Source of the DNA: Salvelinus alpinus
Lineage: Eukaryota; Chordata; Actinopteri; Salmoniformes; Salmonidae
DNA length: 64,000 nt
Assembly: GCF_045679555.1 (NCBI RefSeq)
Contig: NC_092094.1
Span: forward strand, 17,116,905-17,180,904
Direction of reading: 5' to 3'
The notes under the pieces are model-generated. The model saw only the letters and a list, made by a program, of their open reading frames with translations, ran no database searches and was not told the origin of the DNA. A program made the position numbers and the translations under genes. Positions 13,406 through 27,100 of the stretch are shown one piece after another. Position 1 is the first letter of the stretch. Every line of letters starts with the position of its first letter.

Positions 13406-16253
13406 CAGCATTCTGTATTTTTAATGAGCTTCCTTACAGACACTGTGGACTTGCCTATTCTCTCTTCTCTCCTCAGAGCAGGCTCAAAGGAGACTTGTCC
13501 TAATTAAGTAGGCTAGGGCTGTATATGATAGCCTACAGTGCAGCTCACATTACTTTTTAATCATTTTTTGGGAGCTTCACTTCACAAGATCAAACTTGTG
13601 ATCTTGACAACTTATGTTGCATTATTAGCACATTTTTGTTTCAAAGTTTCCTTGCTTGTGTAGTTACAACAAAGTAGTTGCATTTTGTATCACTTGGAAT
13701 TTTGATTTTAGTTTGTTAGTGAGACAGATCTCAATTCTATGTGGTTTGAGGAGTTTATGTGAAGATGTTGTGCAGCATTGTACAGTGTTATAAGACTGAT
13801 ATTCAAGCCTGGATAAAACGGTCACTCTTTGTGGATGAAGCAGCCACTTTTCTGAACTGGGGTCAGTTATTTTCTTCTTTGATCTTCTCTTCCTTTTGAA
13901 GGAAACAGTGAATGAAAAGCTCCAGCTCCTCCGCTGTGTCCTTCTCTCCCTGCAATTACCCAACAGTACTTTTATATGCATGCCAATGGTTTTAAAATGG
14001 TCTTTTCTTCCCTTTCAAGCTATATTTCATTGTTGGTGCCAGTGGGCTGTGTCTATTTATTTAGGGGTAATTGGTGAGAGAAACAAGGAACTAGTGAAGT
14101 ACATCCACTTATCTCACTTCCCTTCAGAGCAAGCTGGAGCATCTTGTTGGGCAGGACAATATGCCCATAATGTCTATTTTATACCTAGATAGACAAACAC
14201 AATCAAGGCTGGGTTCCTCATTGTCCCAGTGCCGTTTGAAATGGTCTCCGACTACACCGTTTGTAGCAGAGCTGGCTGTAGGCCCTCGAAGACGACCTTT
14301 GAAAAGCCTCCCTCCCCCCAAACCGGCATTATCTAATGATTTCACTTACACCTCCCTTATTTAACACTGTCATGGAAAGCAAGGAATCCGCCATTCATAA
14401 TTTACATGTCATTTGCTGCCTCATATTGTGTGAAATTTAATTACAGCGTTCAGATTGTGGCCAGTGCTCGTTTGTCTCAGGCAGAGCTCACAATGCGGCA
14501 TTGATGTGAGCTGAGCGGCGCTCGCAGTCTCCTTTTTATCACATCACCTTCTGCTGCAGCCATCAAGTCCGCTCAGTCCCCTCTTTCACTCCTTTGTCAG
14601 GAAAATGAGAGAAGTTGACCCCCATTTTCATTTAAAAATCCAGGCCATCATATAAAAGATTCAGTTTGAAAAGATTTAATTCAGTGCTCCGTCACAATAG
14701 AATATACGGATATATTTTTGGGGGAGGAAAGTGATTACTCCTCTTAACAACTCTCAAAGAGGTTTTTATAACTTCCACTGAGTTGGAAAGATAAATTAAA
14801 ATGGTTGCTCAACTCCCAGGTGTTTAGCCTAGTCGGTGGAGAAATGAATACAAATAGAAATAAAACATTGTTAGATTTTCATGTTGTTTCCAGCCGGTAG
14901 CTAATTGTATGGCGGTCTTTGCAACAAACAGTTTGGAGTGTATACCAAAAGAGGGGGGGACTCTTTTCTGTACTGGACTGGGAGTCGCTAATGGCATATT
15001 ATTCAACGTTTTAGCCATTTTCTGAAAGTTTCCTCTAAATCAAAGGCGCCGCGCAGGGCTGGGTAATTGCGGGCTGCTCGGCCTCCTGCTGAGTGCTGCA
15101 TATGACTGTAATCCTCCTGACAACTCTAACTCTGCCCCAGCCTGGCAGACAGCCCAGTCAGCCCAGTCCACAGCCAAACACACTGAAGACTGAATTAAGA
15201 GGATGAAGAGGATAATTATTAGATTCAGAAACAGTTTCCCAGAAAGAGGACTGTTGGTATTCGGCGCTGTGAAGAAGTGTTTATGGTGCTGGCGATGCTG
15301 GCGATGCTGGGCTTGAACAATGAAGCATCAGAGGCATCAGAGTTGGTGGATCAGTTCAGTAAGAAGATGAAGGGCGGTGTTGGAGAGAGAAATGGACTGG
15401 TGCAACTGACCTCACTGTTCATGGATTGTCTTGTAAAGAAAAAATTATGCTTTTGTAGGTTGACTCTTGATTTCTTGTACTGCTAAATGTAGAATATCAA
15501 GTTCAGACATATTCATGTATTTGCAGCACATTCAGTAGATGTTAGGGAATTATCTAAAATTATTTATTTGCTTATCTTTAATTCATTGGTTGATCTAGCT
15601 GTGGTCTTTTTAAAAAGCTTTTAGTTGGAGACTGGGTGAAGCCAGAGGGGTTTTAATGAGGCTAGACAGAGCAGACAGACAGAGGAGAGGTGTATTTGTG
15701 TGTGAGACTGGTCACAGAACAGACACAGGGAGGTGAATGAGATAACTTTCTGTCTGCTGAAAGCTGCACTGATAACCTGATGATCACCTTTCTCCTTTAT
15801 ACATGGTTGCATTTCCCTTTGGATCAGCATCTATCTATATGTACTTTCTTTGTATTAAAGCGAACACTATACTACATAATTGGTACCCCTGTGTGAGGGA
15901 AACCCTCAACATTACCGTTAGCCGGTAATTGCCGGCTTTTGGCAGATTAAAAAAATGAAAAGCCAATAAATTAAATTGTTGCAGGCTAAATTAACCGGGA
16001 GAAAAAAAAACATTGCAAAACAATACTTTCTGTTAGTCGATGGAAATACATTGACCGTCATGCTTATCCGTCTATAGGTTCATTTGCGCATTTTCGTAGA
16101 ATTGAATTGGTGTGTGTGTATTCTCTTTAGTCATCATGTATCTTATTTATCACACTCACACTGCATACAGGGCCTATTTTGAGCGGAATATCACCTCAGT
16201 GCTATAGAGCTACTGCAGATCCTCTGCTTGTTGCGGCTGGAGTGAAACGTGTG
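13406..16253. other. Non-coding stretch
   Basis: No coding exon recognised. Contains the candidate regulatory block at 14370-14720. Around 15900-16250 the sequence flanking the minisatellite has no match I can name. Confidence 0.45.
14370..14720. promoter_or_regulatory. Strong candidate conserved non-coding element downstream of pax6
   Basis: Contains GCCATTCATAATTTACATGT, GTGTGAAATTTAATTACAGC, GCGGCATTGATGTGAGCTGA and CATTTTCATTTAAAAATCCA. The multiple homeodomain cores, even composition and lack of repeats resemble deeply conserved vertebrate enhancers. Assignment to pax6 rests on its position only. Confidence 0.35.
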
Positions 16254-16740
16254 CTTTTATGCAGTAAACCCATTCATTTTATGCAGTAAACCCATTCATT
16301 TTATGTAGTAAACACATTCATTTTATGCAGTAAACCCATTCATTTTATGCAGTAAACACATTCATTTTATGCAGTGAACCCATTCATTTTATGCAGTAAA
16401 CACATTCATTTTATGCAGTGAACCCATTCATTTTATGCAGTAAACACATTCATTTTATGCAGTAAACCCATTCATTTTATGCAGTAAACACATTCATTTT
16501 ATGCAGTAAACACATTCATTTTATGCAGTAAATACATTCATTTTATGCAGTAAACACATTCATTTTATGCAGTAAACACATTCATTTTATGCAGTAAACC
16601 CATTCATTTTATGCAGTAAACCCATTCATTTTATGCAGTAAACCCATTCATTTTATGCAGTAAACACATTAATTTTATGCAGTAAACACATTCATTTTAT
16701 GCAGTAAACACATTCATTTTATGCAGTAAACACATTCATT
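16254..16740. repeat. 22-bp minisatellite, about 22 copies
   Basis: Tandem 22-bp units with core TTTTATGCAGTAAAC and a variable ACA/CCC triplet before ATTCA. Copies differ mainly at that triplet and at GTAAAC versus GTGAAC, so variant order could be typed. Confidence 0.95.
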
Positions 16741-17239
16741 GCGAAACAATTCTAGATGCAATCGCGTGTTAAAAACTGTTATGTTGGCCACGATTTAAAA
16801 GAGCAACTTTCTCAACTGGTAATTGAAGCGCGCCTCCCATTCGCCATTGTATAAGGCTATACGCGCGTCACCCACTATTTTACAATGTCAGCTGGAGGCA
16901 GTATGCATTTTGAAAACATGTACATAATTGTTTGAAACCTGAACATTTTACTTCATATTGTGAGGCATGTCTTAACTTGCTTCAAAGTAACCTAGCCAAA
17001 ATCCCTCCATTGAAACGTGGAGAAAACTATTTTATAAAGACTCGTATGCCACTGAAACCAGCATTTCTCTCCTGTTCTAATGGTTTTCATATCAACTTTC
17101 TTTCATTATCCAGAAGCCAAAGGCACAATCCTAGTCATATCAGCAACCCATCCACTTTAGATTCCCTCTCTTTCTATGTTTCCAACTGACATTTTCATCT
17201 CTGTCACATATGGAACCTCTCAGGTGCCCTGTTTAGAAT
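16741..17239. other. Non-coding stretch before LINE nest
   Basis: No recognised gene. The ORF at 16932-17189 lacks family similarity. Confidence 0.4.
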
Positions 17240-17940
17240 GCTTCCTGACGGGCCACCCCCAGGTGGTGAGGGTAGGCAACAACACATCCACCACGCTGAC
17301 CCTCAACACGAGGGCTCCCAGGGATGCGTGCTTATTCCCCTCCTGTACTCCCTGTTCACCCACGGCTGTGTGACCGTGCACGACTCCAACACCATTAAGT
17401 TAGCAGACAACACAACGGTGGTAAGCCTGATTACCGACGAAGATGAGACAGCCTACAGGGAGGAGGTCAGAGACCTGGAGAGACCAGGACAACAACCTCT
17501 CCCTCAACGTCAGCAAGAACAAGGAGGTGATCATGGACTACAGGAAACAGAGGGCCAAGCACTCCCCCATCCACAATGACAGGGCTGTAGTGGAAGAGGT
17601 CGAGAGCTTCAAGTTCCTCAGTGTCCACATCACTAAAAAATTATCATGGCCCACACACACCAACACAGTCGTGATGAGGGCACGACAACGCCTCTTCCCC
17701 CTCAGGAGGCTGAAAAGATTCGGCATGGGCCCTCAGATCCTCAAAAAGTTCTACAGCTGCAACATTGAGAGCATCTTGACTGGCTGCATCACTGCTTGGC
17801 ATCCAACCGCAAAGAGGGTAGTGCGTACGGCCCAGTACATCACTGGGGCCAAGCTCCCTGCCATCCAGGACCTTTATACCAGGCGTTGTCAGAGGAAGGC
17901 CTTAAGAATTGTCAGACTCCAGCCACCCAAGTCATAGACT
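17240..17940 (+). pseudogene. LINE reverse transcriptase fragment (LINE-A)
   Basis: Across several frames the translation gives the RT palm and thumb region: TGHPQVVRVGNNTSTTLTLN, a degenerate GAPQG motif (here RAPRD), the catalytic FADDT region decayed to LADNT, then LSLNVSKNKEVIMDY and PLRRLKRFGMGPQI. The two catalytic aspartates of the xxDD box are reduced to one and the frame shifts near 17450-17520, so it is inactive. The intact-order homologue on the minus strand at 18990-20225 was the guide. Confidence 0.7.
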
Positions 17941-18334
17941 GTTCTCTCTGCTACCACACAGCATGCGGTACCGATGCACCAAGTTTGGAACCAACAGGAC
18001 CCTGAATAGCTTCTACCCCCCAGCCATAAGACAAAATAGTTAGTCCATGTAGCTATTGGTTAACTATTTTGATTCATCACATATGCTGCTGTTGCTGTTT
18101 ATTATCTATCCTGTTGTCTTGTCACTTTATCCCTACCTGTGCACTGAGTTTACAAAACATTAGGAACACCTTCCTAATACTGAGATGCACCCCTTTTTGC
18201 CCTCAGAACAGCCTTAGTTCGTTGGGGCATTTACACTACAAGGTGTCGAAAGTGTTCCACAGGAATGCTGGCCCATGTTGACTCAAGTTGTGTCAAGTTG
18301 GCTGGATGTCCTTTGGGTGGTGGACCATTCTTCA

Positions 18335-20490
18335 AATCAAATCAAAGTTTATTTGTCACATGCGCCAAATACAACAGGTGTAGATGTTACAGTGAAATGC
18401 TTACTTACAGGCTCTAACCAATAGTGCGGAAAAAAGGTATGTGTGTGTGTGTGTGCGTCTGCGTGCAAGTAAGTAAAGAAATAAAACAACAGTAAAAAGA
18501 CATTTGAAAATAACAGTAGCAAGGCTATATACAGACACCGGTTAGTCAGGCTTATTGAGGTAGTATGTACATGTAGGTATGGTTAAAGTGATTATGCATA
18601 TATGATGAACAGAGAGTAGCAGTAGCGTAAATGAGGGGTTGGCGGGTGGTGGGTGGGACACAATGCAGATAGCCAATGTGCGGGAGCACTGGTTGGTCAG
18701 GCCAATTGAGGTAGTATGTACATGAATGTATAGTTAAAGTGACTATGCATATTTGATAAACAGAGAGTAGAAGCAGCGTAAAAGAGAGGTTGGGGGGGCA
18801 CACAATGCAAATAGTCCGGGTAACCATTTGGTTACCTGTTCAGGAGTCTTATGGTTTGGGGGTAAAAACTGTTGAGAAGCCTTTTTGTCCTAGACTTGGC
18901 ACTCCGGTACCACTTGCCATGCGGTAGTAGAGAGAACAGTCTATGACTGGGGTGGCTGGCGTCTTTGACAATTTTTAGGGACTTCCTCTGACACCGCCTG
19001 GTGTAGAGGTCCTGGATCCAGTGATGTACTGGGCCGTACTCACTACCCTCTGAAGTGCCTTGCGGTCAGAGGCCGAGCAATTGCCGTACCAGGTAGTGAT
19101 GCAACCGGTCAGGATGCTCTCGATGTTGCAGCTGTAGAACCTTTTGGGGATCTCAGGACTCATGCCAAATCTTTTTAGTTTCCTGAGGGGGAATAGGCTT
19201 TGTCGTGCCCTCTTCACGACTGCCTTGGTGTGTTTGGACCATTCTAGTTTGTTGTTGATGTGGACACCAAGGAACTTGAGCTCTTAACCTGCTCCACTAC
19301 AGCCCCATCGATGAGAATGGGGACATGCTCGGTGCTCCTTTTCCTGTAGTCCACAATCATCCTAGTCTTGGTTATGTTGAGGGATAGGTTGTTGTTCTGG
19401 CACCACCCGGCCAGGTCTCTGACCTCCTCCCTATAGGCTGTCTTGTCGTTGTCGGTGATCAGGCCTACCACTGTTGTGTCGTCAGCAAACTTAATGATGG
19501 TGTTGGAGTCGTGCCTGGCCATGCAGTCGTGGGTGAACAAGGAGTACAGGACGGGACTAAGTACACAACCTTGAGGGGCCCCAGTGTTGAGGATCAGCGT
19601 GGCAAATGTGTTGCTACCTACCCTCACCACCTGGGAGCGGCCCGTCAGGAATTCCAGGATCCAGTTGCAGAGAGAGGTGTTTAGTCCCAGGTTCCTTAGC
19701 TTAGTGATGAGCTTTGAGGGTACTATGGTGTTGAACGCTGAGCTGTAGTCAATGAATAGCATTCTCACATAGGTGTTCCTTTTGGGAAAGGGCAGTGTGG
19801 AGTGCAATAGAGATTGCATCAACTGTGGATCTGTTTGGGCGGTATGCAAATTGGAGTGGGTCTAGGGTTTCTGGGATAATGGTGTTGATGTGAGCCATTA
19901 CCAACCTTTCAAAGCACTTCATGGCTACGGACGTGAGTGTTACGGGTCTGTAGTCATTTAGGCAGGTTGCCTTTGTGTTCTTGGGCACAGGGACTATGGT
20001 GGTCTGCTTGAAACATGTTGGTATTACAGACTCAATCAGGGACTCAATCATTTTGAAAATGTCAGTGAAGACACCTGCCAGTTGGTCAGCACATACCCGG
20101 AGCACACATCCTGGTAATCCGTCTGGGCCCACAGCCTTGTGTATGTTGACCTGTTTAAAGGTCTTACTCACGTCGGCTACGGAGAGCGTGATCACACAGT
20201 CATCCGGAACAGCTGATGCTCTCATGCATGCCTCGGTGTTGCTTGCCTCGAAGCGAGCATAGAAGTGATTTAGCTCGTCTGGTAGGCTCGTGTCACTGGG
20301 CAGCTCGCGGCTGTGCTTCCCTTAGTAGTCTGTAATAGTTTGCAAGCCCTGCCACATCCGACAAGCGTCGGAGCCGGTGTAGTATGATTCAATCTTAGCC
20401 CTGTATTGACTCTTTGCCTGTTTGATGGTTCGTCGCAGGGCATAGCGGGATTTCTTGTAAGCTTCCAGGTTAGAGTGGGTCTAGGGTTTT
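18335..20490 (-). mobile_element. LINE-B: minus-strand L2-like LINE inside the MITE
   Basis: Reads on the minus strand from about 20490 to a 3' tail at 18335 (plus-strand CAAATCAAATCAAAGTTTAT). It carries RT sequence (18990-20225) and a 3' UTR with an internal tandem duplication of about 170 bp: TATGCATA...GATGAACAGAGAGTAG near 18594 recurs near 18744. The 5' end is truncated. A 17-bp piece GAGTGGGTCTAGGGTTT occurs both inside the element (19855) and at its 5' junction (20474), suggesting a rearranged integration. Confidence 0.75.
18990..20225 (-). pseudogene. LINE reverse transcriptase with frameshifts (LINE-B)
   Basis: Two overlapping frames cover most of the RT domain. The upstream frame (20225-19749) has KAVGPDGLPGCVLR, the VPKNTKATCLNDYRPVTLTS fingers region and [13 protein letters not shown]. 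The next frame (19849-19244) has [34 protein letters not shown], the catalytic FADDTTVVG and [17 protein letters not shown] third open piece (19217-18975) gives KRARQSLFPLRKLKRFGMSP. The catalytic DD pair and GAPQG box are intact, but at least two frameshifts (near 19780 and 19240) make it inactive. Mobility is typical of L2-like LINEs with short direct use of their 3' tail. Confidence 0.75.
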
Positions 20491-20875
20491 AATACACACG
20501 GGAAACTGTTGCGCGTGAAAACCCAGCAGCGTTGCAGTTCTTGACACACTCAAACAGGTGCGCCTGGCTCCTACTACCATACCATGCTCAAAGGCACTTA
20601 AATATTTTGTCTTCCCAATTCACCCTATGAATGGCACACATACACAGTCCATGTCTCAAATGTCTCAAGGCTTAAAAATCCTTCTTTAACCTGTCTCCTC
20701 CCCTTCATCTACACTGATTGAAGGGGATTTATCAAGTGATATCAATAAGGGATCATAGCTTTCACCTGGATTCACCTGGGTCAGTCTATGTCATGGAGAG
20801 AGCTAGTGTTCCTAATGTTTTGTACACTCATTGTATGTACATATTTACCTCAATTACCTCTTACCCCTGTACATA

Positions 20876-22479
<1,604 letters not shown>

Positions 22480-22530
22480 TAAGTAAGCATTTCTACACCT
22501 GTGACAAATAGAATTTGATTTGATTTGATT

Positions 22531-23310
22531 AGTGTTTTCCTGTAAATTGCATTTTGGCAAATGATGTTTTGTTGGCTGCTTCATTACAGGAGTTGCATGT
22601 TCTGTTAAGATTTATTGGAATATGGGTCCGGTGCATTTCTCAAATTAAAATCTTCCTGATCACGTCGTCCATTTTCTGAATGGAAACCCTGACATACACA
22701 CAAGCACACACACAGAAGCACACACACCCCCTTACAAACATTTTTTTTCTGTGTGGACCCCAGGAAGAGTAGCGGCTGCCTTGGCAACAGTTAATGGGGA
22801 TCCTAATAAAACTCTAAATACAGAGCAATGTTTTCTGTCCAGTGAGGTGACCACAATTCCATCATTTTGACAAAATAGACTGGGCATTGTCCTCCTCATC
22901 AGCAGTGTCCCGCTCCTGCACTCCTTACCCAGAGTGAGATCACCTCTGAAAGGCACAGTGCATCAAAACAGTGCCCTTCTCTCCAGCACCACCACACCAT
23001 ATCGACACCAGGGACCACTCCACTGACTCATAGTGCGTCACACTACATACATGTCCAATGTACCTAAAGTCTGTCAGGGGCCTGGCTTGGGGTCTCAGGG
23101 CAACTACTGTAATACTCCCAGGACTAATGTGGGGCAGCAGTTCTACCTCACCATTACCACAAGGTACTCCATACATATAATAAGGATTTAATTTAGCATT
23201 ATGGGGCAATCAAGTCTGGGTTGAATTTTATTGAGATAGATAGTCAACCTGTCTAACACACATAATATAAGAAAATGAATCAAACTCAACAGATTCCAAA
23301 CAACAACAGC
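22531..23310. other. Mostly non-coding, with a LINE-type 3' tail at 22735-22815
   Basis: The segment TGTGTGGACCCCAGGAAGAG...AATGGGGATCCTAATAAAA is a recurrent salmonid retroelement tail (recognised from memory; a shorter relative is at 39352-39385). The rest shows no recognised feature. Confidence 0.45.
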
Positions 23311-23590
23311 ATGGCAAAAGACCATGCAACAGGCAACTGCATGGGGAGAGACCATGCAACAGGCAACTGCATGGGGAGAGACCATGCAACAGGCAACTGC
23401 ATGGGGAGAGACCATGCAACAGGCAACTGCATGGGGAGAGACCATGCAACAGGCAACTGCATGGGGAGAGACCATGCAACAGGCAACTGCATGGGGAGAG
23501 ACCATGTAACAGGCAACTGCATGGGGAGAGACCATGCAACAGGCAACTGCATGGGGAGAGACCATGCAACAGGCAACTGCATGGGTAGAG
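23311..23590. repeat. 30-bp minisatellite, about nine copies
   Basis: Almost identical 30-bp units containing ACCATGCAACAGGCAACTGC and ATGGGGAGAG. Because 30 is a multiple of three, frames stay open on both strands, giving repetitive ORFs (GRDHATGNCM plus; HAVACCMVSP minus) with no other support as genes. Confidence 0.95.
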
Positions 23591-23721
23591 ACCTTGGGAA
23601 TGTGCAAAAAGAGCAGGCTGTGAATTTTTGACAGGCTGGTTGGGTTGATGCCTCATTTGCTGTGACACCCTGTAAACCCTAAAGGTGTCTGAATGAATGG
23701 ACCCGGGACTCACCTACTGGA

Positions 23722-25322
23722 GGCTAAACAGAAGAGCTAGCTTACAGGGACAGAAACACAGGGAGGACTAACTCAAGCTAAACAGAAGAGCTAGCCCACA
23801 GGGACAGCAACACAGGGAGGACTAGCTCAGGCTAAACAGAAGAGCTAGCCCACAGGGACAGCAACACAGGGAGGGCTAAACAGAAGAGCTAGCCCACAGC
23901 AACAGCAACACAGGGAGGACTAACTCAGGCTAAACAAAAGAGCTAGCCCACAGGGACAGCAACACAGGGATGACTAGCTCAGGCTAAACAGAAGAGCTAG
24001 CCCACAGGGACAGCAACACAAGGAGGACTCTAACTCAGGCTAAACAGAAGAGCTAGCCCACAGGGACAAACACAGGGAGGACTAACTCAGGCTAAACAGA
24101 AGAGCTAGCCCACAGCAACAGCAACACAGGGAGGCCTAACTCAGGCTAAACAGAAGAGCTAGCCCACAGGGACAGAAACACAGGGATGACTAGCTCAGGC
24201 TAAACAGAAGCGCTAGCCCACAGGGACAAACACAGGGAGGACTAACTCAGGCTAAACAGAAGAGCTAGCTTACAGGGACAAAAACACAGGGAGGACTAAC
24301 TCAGGCTAAACAGAAGAGCTAGCCCACAGGGACATCAACACAGGGATGACTAACTCAGGCTAAACAGAAGAGCTAGCCCACAGGGACAGCAACACAGGGA
24401 GGACTAACTCAGGCTAAACAGAAGAGCTAGCCCACAGGGACAGAAACACAGGGATGACTAACTCAGGCTAAACAGAAGAGCTAGCCTACAGGGACAAACA
24501 CAGGGAGGACTAACTCAGGCTAAACAGAAGAGCTAGCCCACAGGGACATCAACACAGGGAGGACTAACTCAGGCTAAACAGAAGAGCTAGCCCACAGGGA
24601 CAGAAACACAGGGATGACTAACTCAGGCTAAACAGAAGAGCTAGCCTACAGGGACAAACACAGGGAGGACTAACTCAGGCTAAACAGAAGAGCTAGCCCA
24701 CAGGGACATCAACACAGGGAGGACTAACTCAGGCTAAACAGAAGAGCTAGCCCACAGGGACAGCAACACAGGGAGGACTAACTCAGGCTAAACAGAAGAG
24801 CTAGCCCACAGGGACAGAAACACAGGGATGACTAACTCAGGCTAAACAGAAGAGCTAGCCCACAGGGACATCAACACAGGGAGGACTAACTCAGGCTAAA
24901 CAGAAGAGCTAGCCTACAGGGACAAACACAGGGAGGACTAACTCAGGCTAAACAGAAGAGCTAGCCCACAGGGACATCAACACAGGGAGGACTAACTCAG
25001 GCTAAACAGAAGAGCTAGCCCACAGGGACAGCAACACAGGGAGGACTAACTCAGGCTAAACAGAAGAGCTAGCCCACAGGGACAGAAACACAGGGATGAC
25101 TAACTCAGGCTAAACAGAAGAGCTAGCCTACAGGGACAAACACAGGGAGGACTAACTCAGGCTAAACAGAAGAGCTAGCCCACAGGGACATCAACACAGG
25201 GAGGACTAACTCAGGCTAAACAGAAGAGCTAGCCCACAGGGACATCAACACAGGGAGGACTAACTCAGGCTAAACAGAAGAGCTAGCCCACAGGGACAGC
25301 AACACAGGGAGGACTAACTCAG
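23722..25322. repeat. 54-bp minisatellite, about 29 copies
   Basis: Tandem units of about 54 bp with core AGGCTAAACAGAAGAGCTAG followed by CCCACAGGGACA and a variable linker (GCAACACA, TCAACACA, GAAACACA or AACACA) and GGGAGGACTAACTC or GGGATGACTAACTC. The AACACA variant shortens the unit by two bases, so no frame stays open. Confidence 0.95.
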
Positions 25323-25745
25323 ACTGAAGCAAAAGCCTAATTCTTCCCACCATTGATTAGTCAGTTCAGTCTGACTATAGCAATGGGAAAGGAATAGATT
25401 GCAACGTACTCATTTCATTTCAGTACTGGAAAGTGTAAAGTATTCCAAGAGTATACCATTTGAGTCCTGAGAAAAAAAACATGACAGAGTAGATGAGTGG
25501 GATAGCTGAATCCAGAGCCATGAAGGTGCTGTGTGCTAATGTGAGGCCCAGTCCAGGATAGTTAAAGTGGGAGGGACAATAGGCACCAGTGTGCAGCATG
25601 CCTGCTATGGTATGGAAGGTTACTATAGGCAACACCTTTTCAGTGCAGTCCTGCAAAATCCCAAGTGTGGTGGGGTTTTCTCTCAGGAGTGATGTCATCT
25701 TGGCACAAGCTTTCTTTTGAAAGGTCACCAGTGGCTTATGATGGG
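25323..25745. other. Unique spacer between minisatellites
   Basis: No recognised gene or repeat. Confidence 0.5.
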
Positions 25746-27100
25746 TTATTCCCAGTGGTCTTCTCCCCCAGACCACACTCCCTCCCTATCCCAATGGTCC
25801 TCTCTCCTGGACCCCACTCCCTCCCTATCCCAGTGGTCCTCTCTCCTGGACCACACTCCCTCCCTATCCCAGTGGTCCTCTCCCCCAGACCCCACTCCCT
25901 CCCTATCCCAGTGGTCCTCTCCCCCAGACCCCACTCCCTCCATATCCCAGTGGTCCTCTCTCCTGGACCCCACTCCCTGCCTATCCCAGTGGTCCTCTCT
26001 CCTGGACCACACTCCCTCCCTATCCCAGTGGTCCTCTCTCCTGGACCCCACTCCCTCCCTATCCCAGTGGTCCTCTCACCCTGACCCCACTCCCTCCCTA
26101 TCCCAGTGGTCCTCTCTCCTGGACCCCACTCCCTGCCTATCCCAGTGGTCCTCTCTCCTGGACCCCACTCCCTCCATATCCCAGTGGTCCTCTCTCCTGG
26201 ACCCCACTTCCTCCCTATCCCAGTGGTTGTCTCTCCTGGACCCCACTCCCTCCCTATCCCAGTGGTCCTCTCTCCTGGACCCCACTCCCTTCCTATCCCA
26301 GTGGTCCTCTCTCCTGGACCCCACTCCCTCCCTATCCCAGTGGTCCTCTCTCCTGGACCCCACTCCCTCCCTATCCCAGTGGTCTTCTCTCTTGAACACC
26401 ACTCCCTCCCTATCCCAGTGGTCCTCTCTCCTGGACCCCACTCCCTCCCTATCCCAGTGGTCTTCTCTCTTGAACCCCACTCCCTCCCTATCCCAGTGGT
26501 CGTCTCTCCTGGACCCCACTCCCTCCCTATCCCAGTGGTCTTCTCTCTTGAACCCCACTCCCTCCCTATCCCAGTGGTCCTCTCTCCTGGACCCCACTTC
26601 CTCCCTATCCCAGTGGTCGTCTCTCCTGGACCCCACTCCCTCCCTATCCCAGTGGTCCTCTCTCCTGGACCCCACTCCCTTCCTATCCCAGTGGTCCTCT
26701 CTCCTGGACCCCACTCCCTCCCTATCCCAGTGGTCCTCTCTCCTGGACCCCACTCCCTCCCTATCCCAGTGGTCTTCTCTCTTGAACACCACTCCCTCCC
26801 TATCCCAGTGGTCCTCTCTCCTGGACCCCACTCCCTCCCTATCCCAGTGGTCTTCTCTCTTGAACCCCACTCCCTCCCTATCCCAGTGGTCGTCTCTCCT
26901 GGACCCCACTCCCTCCCTATCCCAGTGGTCTTCTCTCTTGAACCCCACTCCCTCCCTATCCCAGTGGTCGTCTCTCCTGGACCCCACTCCCTCCCTATCC
27001 CAGTGGTCTTCTCTCTTGAACCCCACTCCCTCCCTATCCCAGTGGTCCTCTCTCCTGGACCACACTCCCTCCCTATCCCAGTGGTCTTCTCACCCAGACC
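25746..27100. repeat. 39-bp minisatellite with 390-bp higher-order repeat
   Basis: About 34 tandem 39-bp units with core TATCCCAGTGGTCCTCTCTC and GGACCCCACTCCCTCC. The unit is 13 codons long, so a 515-codon frame (25717-27264) stays open with a 13-residue repeat (SQWSSLLDPTPSL). A ten-unit block beginning with the variant CCCCACTTCCTCCC recurs exactly 390 bp later (26204 and 26594), showing duplication of a block within the array. No start context, splice sites or known protein support translation. Confidence 0.95.

Larger units (their letters stand above)
18142..20833. mobile_element. MITE with about 25-bp terminal inverted repeats, interrupted by LINE-B
   Basis: Left end TGAGTTTACAAAACATTAGG (from 18145) pairs with the right end, whose minus strand reads TGAGTGTACAAAACATTAGG (ending 20830); 24 of 25 positions match. 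TA follows the right end at 20834-20835. The MITE itself is only about 530 bp (18142-18334 and 20491-20833); the rest is a minus-strand LINE inserted in it. No transposase is present. Confidence 0.75.

Noticed and set aside
17240..20225. Retroviral pol or host telomerase-like reverse transcriptase
   Set aside because: The GAPQG, FADD and LSLN.TKT motifs with (TTTGA)-type tails and no LTRs identify non-LTR retrotransposons.
23188..23713. 161- and 139-codon ORFs on the minus strand
   Set aside because: Products of the 30-bp tandem repeat plus short flanks.
23311..25322. CRISPR-like array of regular repeats
   Set aside because: Units are directly tandem with no unique spacers, no cas genes, and the DNA is vertebrate.
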